In this document: positions 6,315-13,935 of the stretch, piece after piece
Numbering within the stretch: the stretch's first letter is position 1
How the letters are laid out: each line of letters opens with the position of its first letter
Source of the DNA: Lutibacter sp.
Lineage (GTDB): Bacteria; Bacteroidota; Bacteroidia; Flavobacteriales; Flavobacteriaceae
Length of the DNA stretch: 62,386 nt
Assembly: GCA_027449025.1 (NCBI GenBank)
Contig: DAIDMK010000012.1
Span: 8,048 to 70,433, forward strand
Direction of reading: 5' to 3'
The notes under the pieces: model-generated
Database searches by the model: none
Told to the model about the DNA's origin: nothing
Seen by the model: the letters and a program-made list of their open reading frames with translations, nothing else
Made by a program: the position numbers and the translations under genes

Positions 6315-9300
6315 CTAACTCCCCTCAACAATCCCAATCTCCTCCTCCGTCAACCCATACAAAGCATAAACCATTTGGTCTATTTCTTTGTCTGTGGCGT
6401 CTATATCGGTTTTTAGTGCCAGTGCTTTTTTGCTTTCCTGCAAAAAGTAATCTTCCCATTCCCCTTTTTGGGACAAAGAAAGTTTTACTTTTTTCTTTTC
6501 CAGTTCTTTTATAAAATCTCCATAAGTAAGCAAATACCAGTCTTGCAGTTTTTTAGGTAATGGAGTAATGGCAAGGGGTAACTCCTTATTGGTAAGGGGT
6601 AATTCCTTATTGGCAAGGGGTTTAAACCCCTTGTCGAAGAATTCTCTTTCTAAAGTTCTTTGGAATTTTTGAGTAATTTCTTGCAATCCTTTGTTTAAAA
6701 TAAGCATTTGATCTGCTTTTTCTATGAAAGGTTGTTGGTCAAAACTCGATATTTCTACTAAAGGAATAATTCTAACATCGTTTATTAAGATTTTAGGAAA
6801 CAAACCCTTATTTGCTTTTGGTGAAACTTTATTATGGAGCCAACCTATTAACTTTGAATTTAATAAGGTTAAAGAATATTTTAAATCAAGAATATTTTTT
6901 TCATTAATTACATTTATTGAGGAAGGAGTATTATAAAACTCTTCATTTGAATACCCACAAAATAATTTATCAGCGGTAATTTCTCTAATTAAAATTCTTT
7001 CTGAAATAAAAAATTTAACATCTCTTGGGGCAGCAAGCCAATTACCATAACTAATCCATAATTTTTCATTCCATATTACTGAATACCTATTTACATCACC
7101 TCCTTTTAATTCTTTTTTGTAAGTTTCATCTTTTTTAAAATCAGAATGCCAGATTCTATTTTTAATAGTGTATTCATCATGCCCTCTATATTTATCATAA
7201 GGAATTAGCCCCTGAGAAACTTCAAAAAATTCTTTTAATTTCATGTTCTTTTGAAGTTTTTGAATTAAAACCTTTTCCTCTTTACTCTGAGAAAATAAAC
7301 TTAAAATATTATCAGTTTCATTTAGAATATCAACTTTGTTAAGTGAATTTACAGGTTTAAACTCTTTGTTTTCAACCTTTAATAATTCGGTCACATATTC
7401 ATTGTAACTATTTTTAAATGTAAAAATACAAGTTCTAACAGAAGCATCTACAAAAGTATTGTCGTTTGATAAATCAACAATTTGATAAACTCCTACATTA
7501 TTGAATAAATCTTCTCTATACTTTTTTCCAAATAAAGTTGATAAAAAAGTATTTGGAAAAATGTAAGAAAGCAAACCGTTTTCACATAAAATATTTTTAT
7601 AAAGTGAAATAAAATAAATATAGATTTCAAAATCAGGCACTAATTTATCAAAATCAGCTAGGTATTTTTTTTCAATTTCATTAAAACTAACACCATAAGG
7701 CGGATTCCCAATCACCACATCAAAACCTCCTTTATATTCTTGCCTAAAAGCGTGTTCATAACTACAATTTATACTATCGACAAGGGGTTTAAACCCCTTG
7801 TTGCTATGCTGTGGCAAATTATGTTTGCCTCGGTTGTGCTTTATATAATCTATTGCGGTAAAAAGATGTGCTTCAGTAGTTATTTCTTTACAACCAAATT
7901 TTTGTGTCCAAAGAGGTACACTTTTTTCGTTTTCTTTCTGGACAAGGGGATTAATCCCCTTATGGCTATTATATACGCGAGCGGTTTTTCCTTTTATTCG
8001 TTGCATTATATTAGGCACATTTTCCTCTTCACACACCAATAACAAATGAATATGGTCAGCACAAATATTGTAGGCCAAAACATTTAGATTGTCATCTTTT
8101 ACAATGTTGGCAATAGTTTGTGTTATTACAAACTCATCTTCTTCCGTAAAGTAACTGATGTTTGGGTATGGGTTAGTTCCTAAATCTCTTTTTTCACGAA
8201 CTTTAAACTCAATCATTCTTTCTGATGTTCTGCTGTCGTGGACCGCGGTAGTGATATGAAATGCTTTTTTGTTTTTTTCTTTAAATATTTGAGGAAATTC
8301 CTGTTGCCAGTTAAAAGCCTTGTCGCCGGCAATTTCTGGATCGTCTATTAAACTGTTACCGCATTTTAAATTGTTGTTTAAATCGTTTAATTTTCGATTT
8401 GGCTGCGCCGTGCGCAACCACAAAGAGAGTTTGGCAATTTCTACGCTTTCTTCATTTAAATCAACTCCAAACAAGTTGTTTTCCAAGATGCTTTTTTCAA
8501 CATCGCTCAACACCATCGCATCGCCAAACAATTTGGCCTGCAGTTCATCAATATATTTATGCTCATTGATTAAAAAGTCCAATGCCTGGTTTAAAAAGGC
8601 ACCGGAACCACAGGCGGGATCGCAAATGGTGAGTTGTAACAACCAATTTCTATATTCAGTAAGTCTGTCAAGTAAGATTTTTATTGTTTTCTTTTGCCTT
8701 TTTTGATCAGTACTGTAATCATCTTCTGCAATTTCAAGTTCAGATTTCTTATCGTCACATAGCTTTCCAACCGTATTTTCAACAATGTATTTTGTGATGT
8801 ATTTGGGCGTGTAAAACACCCCGTCTTTTTTGCGTTTGGTTTTGGTTTTGTCAACGGTTTCACCGGCCAGCTGCGCTTTTATTTCATCCAGTTCATTTAA
8901 GGAATTTTCAAAAATATGCCCTAAAATATTTACATCTACCTCACTTATAAAATCATACTCAGATAGTTTTAAAGTATGCAGGTACAACAAATCATCATCA
9001 ATAGTGATGTTGTCTAAAACTTCATCTGGTAAAAACAACCCTCCATTATAAGCATATACATCATATTGTTTTCCTTTATGCCCTGTGTTTAAGTAACCAA
9101 AATATTTTTTAAACCTGTCAAAAAGTGGGGTATAGGCATCCAATTCTTTCAGCTTTTTCCATTGATCAAGAATCATTCTTACCGAGTTTGGCGGCAATAA
9201 TTGTCGGTCTTCAGCAAAGAACAAAAATAAAAACCGATCTAATAATTTTTGTGATTTTTGAAAAAGTTCCAAAGCATCAAATTGCGGATTTAACGCCACC

Positions 9301-9944
9301 AAATTTTGATGCAGTTCACGTTTAAATAAGGAATAATCGTTGTATAATTTTTTTGTGATGGCATCTTCCTGGCTGATAGACTGGTCCTTTATTTTCTTCG
9401 GAATATCTTTTTCAATATTTTCATAAGCCAGACACAAATACAGCAAATTAAAGTCCTTTTCCGTAAGCGTGAATAAATTAAACTCAATATGCTCAGTGGC
9501 ATTATCGATATAAAATCGTAGTTTTTCAAAATTTGAGGTGATAACATACGTGCACTCCGGCTGGTTGTTTTTGTAGCCAAAAGCCTGAACTTCTATTTTG
9601 CCTAAATCGGTGGTGTTGGTGCCTTTTAATTCAATAACAGCTTTTACGACATCGTTCACAATAATGGCGCCGTCAGCTTTTTTACTATCCTTTATGTTTT
9701 TATACTCAGTGGTTAAATTGAATTTTGTTTCTGAGGAAGATGCAGGTTTGGTATAGCCTAAAATTTTAACAAAGAAATCTTCTAAAAACTCTCCTTGATA
9801 TTGCTCTTCCTTTAAACTTTTTATTTCTTCCTGAACCTTCACATTGTGAAAATGGTTTTTGAAGGATTCCCATTTTACAGCAATAACTTCTTTATTCTGA
9901 TTTTGTAGGTGTTTTGTAATAACGGAACTTTGAAATAATGCCAT
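6315..9944 (-). CDS. Type IIG-like restriction-modification protein with an inserted Y1/HUH transposase-like domain
   Basis: A 1209-residue single-chain enzyme. Residues 91-107 (DGAII..VIELK) fit a PD-(D/E)XK nuclease site with D91, E105 and K107. Residues 373-390 (KDGVFYTPKYIT) are methyltransferase motif X, DPACGSGAFL at 442-451 is motif I (SAM binding) and NPPY at 747-750 is motif IV (amino-methylating N6-adenine type). Residues about 890-1070 look like a TaqI-type target-recognition region. Between motifs I and IV, residues about 560-735, lies an extra domain with DHIHLLL (H631, H633) and a YIKHN tyrosine (Y700), matching IS200/RAYT Y1 nucleases. Short blocks such as NKGFKPL and NKELPL are translations of REP-like palindromes. 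No separate partner gene is adjacent. Without the insert it would have the usual length of about 1030 aa. Confidence 0.85.
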   Translation of the reverse strand: MALFQSSVITKHLQNQNKEVIAVKWESFKNHFHNVKVQEEIKSLKEEQYQGEFLEDFFVKILGYTKPASSSETKFNLTTEYKNIKDSKKADGAIIVNDVVKAVIELKGTNTTDLGKIEVQAFGYKNNQPECTYVITSNFEKLRFYIDNATEHIEFNLFTLTEKDFNLLYLCLAYENIEKDIPKKIKDQSISQEDAITKKLYNDYSLFKRELHQNLVALNPQFDALELFQKSQKLLDRFLFLFFAEDRQLLPPNSVRMILDQWKKLKELDAYTPLFDRFKKYFGYLNTGHKGKQYDVYAYNGGLFLPDEVLDNITIDDDLLYLHTLKLSEYDFISEVDVNILGHIFENSLNELDEIKAQLAGETVDKTKTKRKKDGVFYTPKYITKYIVENTVGKLCDDKKSELEIAEDDYSTDQKRQKKTIKILLDRLTEYRNWLLQLTICDPACGSGAFLNQALDFLINEHKYIDELQAKLFGDAMVLSDVEKSILENNLFGVDLNEESVEIAKLSLWLRTAQPNRKLNDLNNNLKCGNSLIDDPEIAGDKAFNWQQEFPQIFKEKNKKAFHITTAVHDSRTSERMIEFKVREKRDLGTNPYPNISYFTEEDEFVITQTIANIVKDDNLNVLAYNICADHIHLLLVCEEENVPNIMQRIKGKTARVYNSHKGINPLVQKENEKSVPLWTQKFGCKEITTEAHLFTAIDYIKHNRGKHNLPQHSNKGFKPLVDSINCSYEHAFRQEYKGGFDVVIGNPPYGVSFNEIEKKYLADFDKLVPDFEIYIYFISLYKNILCENGLLSYIFPNTFLSTLFGKKYREDLFNNVGVYQIVDLSNDNTFVDASVRTCIFTFKNSYNEYVTELLKVENKEFKPVNSLNKVDILNETDNILSLFSQSKEEKVLIQKLQKNMKLKEFFEVSQGLIPYDKYRGHDEYTIKNRIWHSDFKKDETYKKELKGGDVNRYSVIWNEKLWISYGNWLAAPRDVKFFISERILIREITADKLFCGYSNEEFYNTPSSINVINEKNILDLKYSLTLLNSKLIGWLHNKVSPKANKGLFPKILINDVRIIPLVEISSFDQQPFIEKADQMLILNKGLQEITQKFQRTLEREFFDKGFKPLANKELPLTNKELPLAITPLPKKLQDWYLLTYGDFIKELEKKKVKLSLSQKGEWEDYFLQESKKALALKTDIDATDKEIDQMVYALYGLTEEEIGIVEGS
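6570..6633 (-). repeat. Cluster of REP-like palindromes in the C-terminal part of the restriction gene
   Basis: Two 21-bp imperfect tandem copies (6570-6590 and 6591-6611; AAGGGGTAACTCCTT and AAGGGGTAATTCCTT cores) precede a perfect 20-bp palindrome at 6614-6633, CAAGGGGTTT with its reverse complement. All are read in frame as NKGFKPL-like and NKELPL blocks. Confidence 0.8.
7780..7801 (-). repeat. Perfect 22-bp palindrome next to the Y1 domain
   Basis: ACAAGGGGTTT followed directly by its reverse complement. It encodes NKGFKPLVD at the end of the inserted Y1 domain and matches the palindrome at 6614-6633. Confidence 0.85.
7944..7961 (-). repeat. 18-bp palindrome inside the Y1 domain region
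   Basis: AAGGGGATT followed by AATCCCCTT, a variant of the same palindrome family. It encodes HKGINPLV between the HUH and tyrosine motifs, where an insertion would fall in a loop. Confidence 0.8.
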
Positions 9945-10325
9945 AATGGGTATTTACAATTTTTCATCTAAATTAAACTTTTTGAGTTATAAATGGGGTT
10001 TAATACACGTACTTTTTAAAATGGAAATTTTACTTGGGAATTTGTTGCGACATTTTGGTCTTAAAGCTTACTTGAAATAGCCGGGCTAGGTTATCAGGAA
10101 TTACTATAAATAACGGTCAATCTGGTTTGCAATAAAATATTACATTACCTTTGAACTTAATACTTGTGAAAAATTGCTAAAGATTCCCAGTTATTAAAAA
10201 ATTTAAAACTATGAATGGAATTTAACTTCCATTTATTGGATATTTTATTGGAATATTTTAATCGTAATTTTTAACTTTAATACCTGAAAAGCAAAAATCG
10301 AAAATTTTACTTAAAACAGAAAAAG
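9945..10325. other. Gene-free stretch
   Basis: AT-rich sequence between the divergent restriction gene and a small membrane-protein frame. It must contain the restriction-gene promoter, but I could not identify a convincing one. The only structure seen is a 7-bp inverted repeat, AATGGAA / TTCCATT, at about 10213-10232. Confidence 0.5.
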
Positions 10326-10466
10326 ATGCATTATTTAGAAAACGAATTACCCTTGAGATTTATCATGATACTTGGAGCCTTATCTACAATTGCGCTTATT
10401 ATATTGGCTATTTGGATAGCAAAACTTTATGCCAAAAAAAGAAAAATTGAACGCTCGAAGTTTTAA
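10326..10466 (+). CDS. Small single-span membrane protein candidate (46 aa)
   Basis: ATG at 10326, TAA at 10464-10466. The peptide has a short N-terminus, a hydrophobic span of about 22 residues (IMILGALSTIALIILAIWIA) and a basic C-terminal tail (KKRKIERSK), which predicts an N-out/C-in single-span protein. Nothing is recognised by family. The charge pattern and clean hydrophobic block argue for a real gene, but coding status needs conservation evidence. It lies between the restriction gene and the TAC-like operon. Confidence 0.4.
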   Translation: MHYLENELPLRFIMILGALSTIALIILAIWIAKLYAKKRKIERSKF

Positions 10467-10690
10467 TTTGAAACTTTTGATTTTTAAAATAATTATGGAT
10501 TTGACAATGCACCCAAACCTTACATTAATAATTTGAAATAGTTTAAATTGCCAATAAGCTATAAATTGCTGCGATATAGCTTAAATATTGAAAATTTAAA
10601 TAAATACTTTTAAAAAACTATATTTGACTATTGAGAAGTCAATATTCCAATTCCAAAACAATCGAAATAGTTAATAAATTGCTAAAAATA

Positions 10691-10702
10691 AACCTATAGG
10701 TT
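10691..10702 (+). promoter_or_regulatory. Perfect 12-bp palindrome, likely antitoxin operator
   Basis: AACCTATAGGTT is a perfect palindrome ending 6 nt before the ATG of the first gene of the TAC-like operon. Type II antitoxins with an HTH domain bind palindromes in this position to repress their own operon, so this is a good operator candidate. Confidence 0.55.
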
Positions 10703-10708
10703 GATTTA

Positions 10709-11245
10709 ATGAAAATAATTGATACATTTGTACAATGCTTATATGCATTCAAGTACGCTGAAAACGCAGTTGATGAGTTGGAAAGAGTATTTGATGAATG
10801 GTCAGATCCTGCATTTTTAGATGAATTTTTTGAAGAAAATAAAAAAGATATTGACATCACTATTGAAAAAGCAATAAGTAAAGTACAAAGTGAAGCTGTT
10901 TATTTAAGAAAAAGATTATTGCAACTAGCAAATGCCAAACCAAATCAATTAAATGAATTGTTCAAAAACCTTGATAACAATGAGACATTTTCAAAAGAAC
11001 TTTCCAAACAAAAAGCACCAAATAGATGGTTGCGGTTATATGCTATAAAAATAGACGAAAACAATTACGTGATAACTGGTGGTACAATTAAATTAGACAG
11101 CGGTGCTATTAAATTTAATAATCAATATCAAATGAAGGACAGACCCCATACAAAAAAAGAATTAGATAAAATTAACAAGTGCAGAGACTATCTTAAAGAC
11201 AATGGAGTATACGATGATGATAGTTTTCAGGAAATCTTCTTTTAA
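10709..11245 (+). CDS. Putative toxin of a toxin-antitoxin-chaperone operon
   Basis: A 178-residue protein without a signal peptide. The N-terminal half is acidic and helical (NAVDELERVFDEW). The C-terminal part (about 108-170), with RWLRLYAIKIDENNYVITGG, resembles a small compact domain of the kind found in HigB/RelE-like toxins; I cannot name the family. Position is the main evidence: it is the first gene, preceded by a palindromic operator, 2 nt upstream of an HTH antitoxin-like gene, and followed by a SecB-like gene, the order of TAC systems such as mycobacterial HigB1-HigA1-Rv1957. It is longer than typical HigB (about 110 aa). Confidence 0.5.
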   Translation: MKIIDTFVQCLYAFKYAENAVDELERVFDEWSDPAFLDEFFEENKKDIDITIEKAISKVQSEAVYLRKRLLQLANAKPNQLNELFKNLDNNETFSKELSKQKAPNRWLRLYAIKIDENNYVITGGTIKLDSGAIKFNNQYQMKDRPHTKKELDKINKCRDYLKDNGVYDDDSFQEIFF

Positions 11246-11247
11246 TT

Positions 11248-11724
11248 ATGAAAAACAACAACTTAGATAAATTTAAAGCCTTAGTTTCAGAGGAAAAATC
11301 TGGATGGTTAGAAAAAGCCAAATGGCGTGAAGAGAACCAAGATTGGTTAGCTATATCTTTTGCAATTGCAGTCAAAATTCTTGCTGCATTTAGAGCAAAT
11401 AAAAAAACCGGCACATTCCCAAATAGCCAAAAAGAACTGGCGGAAGCAATGGGTTGTTCACCCCAATATGTAAATAAATTATTAAAAGGTACTGAAAACT
11501 TACAATTAGAAACAATTACAAAAATTGGAAGTATTTTAAATATAAAATTAATAGAAGTGCCACAATTTGAAACCACGATTCAGGTTGAAATGCCACAATA
11601 TATGCCAAATAAAATTGCCGATGTTATAGGAAACAGCACACAAAACACTTCTGATTATAATGAATTATTAAGTGCTTTCTTGTATAATGATGAACCGGAA
11701 TGTAACCTTAAATTAGTTGCCTGA
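11248..11724 (+). CDS. XRE-family HTH protein, candidate HigA-like antitoxin with C-terminal extension
   Basis: A 158-residue protein. Residues 58-104 form a Cro/C1-type helix-turn-helix (QKELAEAMGCSPQYVNKLLK). Beyond it, residues 105-158 form an extension without an obvious fold that contains FETTIQVEMPQYMP. In TAC systems the antitoxin carries a C-terminal chaperone-addiction (ChAD) tail that makes it unstable unless bound by the SecB-like chaperone; this extension is in the right place. It starts 2 nt after the toxin candidate, and its TGA overlaps the next ATG, which suggests translational coupling. Confidence 0.7.
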   Translation: MKNNNLDKFKALVSEEKSGWLEKAKWREENQDWLAISFAIAVKILAAFRANKKTGTFPNSQKELAEAMGCSPQYVNKLLKGTENLQLETITKIGSILNIKLIEVPQFETTIQVEMPQYMPNKIADVIGNSTQNTSDYNELLSAFLYNDEPECNLKLVA

Positions 11725-12176
11725 TGTCAGATATTAAAAACAATATAGGTTTTGGTTTAAGAAAAGTAACTACCGAACAATTTGCAATTATTGAATCTTC
11801 ATTTGTAGAAGGCAAACCAATAGAATTAAAAGCGGGTTTGAGATTTGGTATGAATAACGAAAATAGAATTATTTCAACTTTTTTTTCAGCAAATCTAATT
11901 CAGGAAAAAGCTCCTTTTCTAATTTTAGAAGTAGGCTGTCATTTTAACATTACTGAAGATGCCTGGCAAGGTTTTTTAAACGCAGATAAGTCTGAGATTA
12001 TAATTCCAATAGGCTTTATTAGCCATTTAGTGATGCTTACCATTGGTACTGCGCGAGGTGTTTTACATAGTAAAACAGAAAACACACCTTTTAATCAATT
12101 CTTATTGCCAACATTAAATGTTAATGAGTTAGTGAAGAAAGAAATTTCTTTTAAATTAGACACCGTGGTTACGTAA
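11724..12176 (+). CDS. SecB-like chaperone candidate (third gene of TAC operon)
   Basis: A 150-residue soluble protein. Its layout follows SecB: an N-terminal strand (FGLRKVTTEQFAI), a long central sheet (APFLILEVGCHFNI, matching AFLCEVQQGGIFSI of Escherichia coli SecB), then a helix starting after IIIPIGFISHLVMLTIGTAR (compare LFPYARECITSMVSRG) and the end FNQFLLPTLNVNELV (compare FPQLNLAPVNFDALF). These are by-eye alignments. Flavobacteria have no classical SecB gene I could use for comparison here. Overlap with the antitoxin stop (TGATG) shows co-translation. A role as dedicated chaperone of the antitoxin is inferred from the TAC layout. Confidence 0.6.
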   Translation: MSDIKNNIGFGLRKVTTEQFAIIESSFVEGKPIELKAGLRFGMNNENRIISTFFSANLIQEKAPFLILEVGCHFNITEDAWQGFLNADKSEIIIPIGFISHLVMLTIGTARGVLHSKTENTPFNQFLLPTLNVNELVKKEISFKLDTVVT

Positions 12177-12345
12177 ACCCCATAACGAGCCCAATCGTCA
12201 CGCAAATGCCCGAAAATTTATAACGCACTCTTCAAGCCATCATTATCCCAATTATGGGTTTTACATTGCATCCATTTTCAATTAACGGTAATCCTGCATC
12301 AAATACAAATTCCAAAAAAATTTATTCCAAAATAATTTAAGTTCT

Positions 12346-12362
12346 AATTATTATTTGTAATT
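12346..12362 (+). promoter_or_regulatory. Possible ArsR-type operator upstream of the first arsR
   Basis: AATTA-N7-TAATT dyad 22 nt upstream of the ATG at 12385. ArsR/SmtB repressors bind AT-rich imperfect dyads overlapping the promoter. The gap from 12177 also contains the arms CCCCATAA (12178-12185) and TTATGGG about 65 nt later, of unknown role. Confidence 0.3.
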
Positions 12363-12384
12363 TTACGAACTCAAATTAACTGAA

Positions 12385-12687
12385 ATGGAAACTACTAAAA
12401 AAGATTACTTTACAGCTCATCAAATCGATTTAGCCCGTTTTTCAAAAGCATTGGGACATCCTGTCCGAATTGCCATTTTACAATTGCTCAACTCGCAGGC
12501 TTGCTGTTTTCACGGAGATATGGCTGAAGAATTGCCCATTGTAAAATCAACATTGTCGCAACATTTGAACGAACTTAAAGATGCCGGTTTAATTAAAGGC
12601 ACTATCACGCCTCCAACAGTAAAATATTGCATCAACAGAGAAAATTGGGAACTGGCCAAAAAATTAATGAATGGGCTGTTAACCTAA
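12385..12687 (+). CDS. arsR: ArsR/SmtB-family metal-responsive repressor
   Basis: A 100-residue winged-helix protein with KALGHPVRIAILQLLNSQ (helix alpha2-3 region) and the recognition segment VKSTLSQHLNELKDAGLIKG. Two adjacent cysteines in QACCFHGDM sit where ArsR-type proteins carry the alpha3 ELCVCDL metal/arsenite site, so arsenite or a similar thiophilic metal is a plausible ligand. It begins a long same-strand run of metal and thiol genes and probably represses it. Confidence 0.85.
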   Translation: METTKKDYFTAHQIDLARFSKALGHPVRIAILQLLNSQACCFHGDMAEELPIVKSTLSQHLNELKDAGLIKGTITPPTVKYCINRENWELAKKLMNGLLT

Positions 12688-12762
12688 AAAAATTTGATCA
12701 AAGTATTCGTTGTTTTGCGAATACCGAACAACTAAAAATAACATAAAATAAAATAAACTAGA

Positions 12763-12996
12763 ATGAAAACAATTAAAGTATTGGGACCAGGTTGTTCAAA
12801 ATGTAAAGCAACATTTACCAATGTTGAAGAAGCCGTAAAACAATTAGGCATTGAAGTAAAAATAATTAAAATTGAAGACATCGAAGAAATGATGACATAC
12901 AATGTGTTAACCACACCTGTATTGCTGGTTGATGAGGTCATAAAAGTAAAAGGCAGGGTTGCAACCATTAGTGAAATTAAAGAAATGCTTAGTTAA
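12763..12996 (+). CDS. Small thioredoxin-family protein (MTH895/TM0996 type)
   Basis: A 77-residue thioredoxin-fold protein with the active-site motif GCSKC near the N-terminus, the cis-Pro segment TTPVLLVDEVIKVKG, and the length of the archaeal-type mini-glutaredoxins. Such proteins are frequent neighbours of ArsR and ArsP-type permeases in metal-resistance clusters and may reduce a cluster partner. It lies 75 nt after arsR. Confidence 0.85.
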   Translation: MKTIKVLGPGCSKCKATFTNVEEAVKQLGIEVKIIKIEDIEEMMTYNVLTTPVLLVDEVIKVKGRVATISEIKEMLS

Positions 12997-13033
12997 GCGC
13001 GAAACCATTTAATCATTTTAAAATTAATAAAAC

Positions 13034-13480
13034 ATGAAGAATCAAACATTGGTAAAAGAAATATGCCCAACCACCACGCAAGCTTGGGTTAAAAATGGCG
13101 CTTTATTGGTAGATGTTCGCGAAGCGGATGAGTTAGCGGAACTGGCTTTTGATGTGCCAAACATCATGCATATTCCGTTAAGTGAATTTGAAGAACGTTT
13201 CACTGAAATTCCAAAAGATAAAGATGTGGTAATGGTTTGCCATGTGGGTGGCAGAAGTTTAAGAGCCGCCGGTTTTTTAGTCAATCACGGATATGAAAAA
13301 GTGGTAAATATGCAACACGGCATCGTTCGTTGGGTTCAAAAAGGATTTCCCACCATAGGCAGTACAGCAGCCGTTTTAGGAAATACGCAAGGCGGCGGAT
13401 GTTGCGGAACAACGGCTTCATCTTCTGAACAATCCTGTTGCGGCAGCAGTCCAAAATCCGAAGGAAGCAGCTGTTGTTAA
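13034..13480 (+). CDS. Rhodanese-domain protein with cysteine-rich C-terminal tail
   Basis: A 148-residue protein. Residues 10-110 form one rhodanese domain with DVREADE and the active-site loop VCHVGGRS (catalytic Cys). The tail of about 35 residues is low-complexity and cysteine-rich: GGGCCG, SCCGSS and a final SSCC. Such Cys pairs could bind soft metals such as arsenite or mercury. No signal peptide, so cytoplasmic. The next gene is a second, exported rhodanese. Confidence 0.85.
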   Translation: MKNQTLVKEICPTTTQAWVKNGALLVDVREADELAELAFDVPNIMHIPLSEFEERFTEIPKDKDVVMVCHVGGRSLRAAGFLVNHGYEKVVNMQHGIVRWVQKGFPTIGSTAAVLGNTQGGGCCGTTASSSEQSCCGSSPKSEGSSCC

Positions 13481-13496
13481 AATTTAATTGATACTT

Positions 13497-13934
13497 ATGA
13501 AAACTATTTTATTTTCAGCTTTCCTGTTTTGCTTGTCTGTTACCGTTCAATCTCAAGATTTGCTGGATCAATATGTATCCGGTTTCAATTATGAAGCCAG
13601 AAAATCGATGAAAGTAAGCAGTGAAGAGATTCTGGAACTTCTTATAAATAAAAAAGCAATATTGCTCGACATCAGGTTTGAAGAAGAACAAAAAGCCTGG
13701 TCAATGCCGTATGCAGTATTGATGCCATTGCCTCAATTGCCTGATCGCTATACCGAGTTGGATAAAAATATAACCATCGTTACTGCCTGTCCAGATAAAG
13801 ACCGTGCAATAATGGCGATGATGTATTTAAAAAGCAAAGGTTACAAGGTAAAATACCTTAAAGATGGCTTGCTGGGATTGGCTGAACTTCTCAGGGGTGA
13901 TAAAGCCCAAGAATTTATTAAAAAATTAGATTGA
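13497..13934 (+). CDS. Exported rhodanese-like protein
   Basis: About 145 residues from the ATG at 13497 (a TTG at 13488 would only add three residues before the signal peptide). Residues 1-22 are a signal peptide ending in TVQSQ. The mature part is a rhodanese domain with LLDIRFEEEQ and the loop TACPDKDRA, which retains the Cys and Arg of the active-site loop but is not the canonical CxxGxR. Placement directly before the permease gene (1-nt gap) suggests a periplasmic accessory role in the same metal-handling system. Confidence 0.8.
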   Translation: MKTILFSAFLFCLSVTVQSQDLLDQYVSGFNYEARKSMKVSSEEILELLINKKAILLDIRFEEEQKAWSMPYAVLMPLPQLPDRYTELDKNITIVTACPDKDRAIMAMMYLKSKGYKVKYLKDGLLGLAELLRGDKAQEFIKKLD

Positions 13935-13935
13935 T

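Larger units (their letters stand above)
7740..8267 (-). other. Y1/HUH (RAYT-like) domain within the restriction-modification gene
   Basis: This stretch encodes residues about 560-735 of the enzyme. Visible features are an N-terminal strand HITTAVHDSRTSERM, the HUH motif DHIHLLLV, KGKTARVYN, LWTQKFGCKEI and AIDYIKHNRG with the candidate nucleophile tyrosine. The order (HUH, basic region, WTQKF, Y) is that of REP-associated tyrosine transposases. It joins the methyltransferase again at KGGFDVVIGNPPY. Both HUH histidines and the tyrosine are present, so it may be catalytically competent. Confidence 0.75.

Noticed and set aside
6724-9325. Plus-strand frames opposite the restriction-modification gene
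   Set aside because: They are antisense shadows of a long, motif-rich gene and show no family features.
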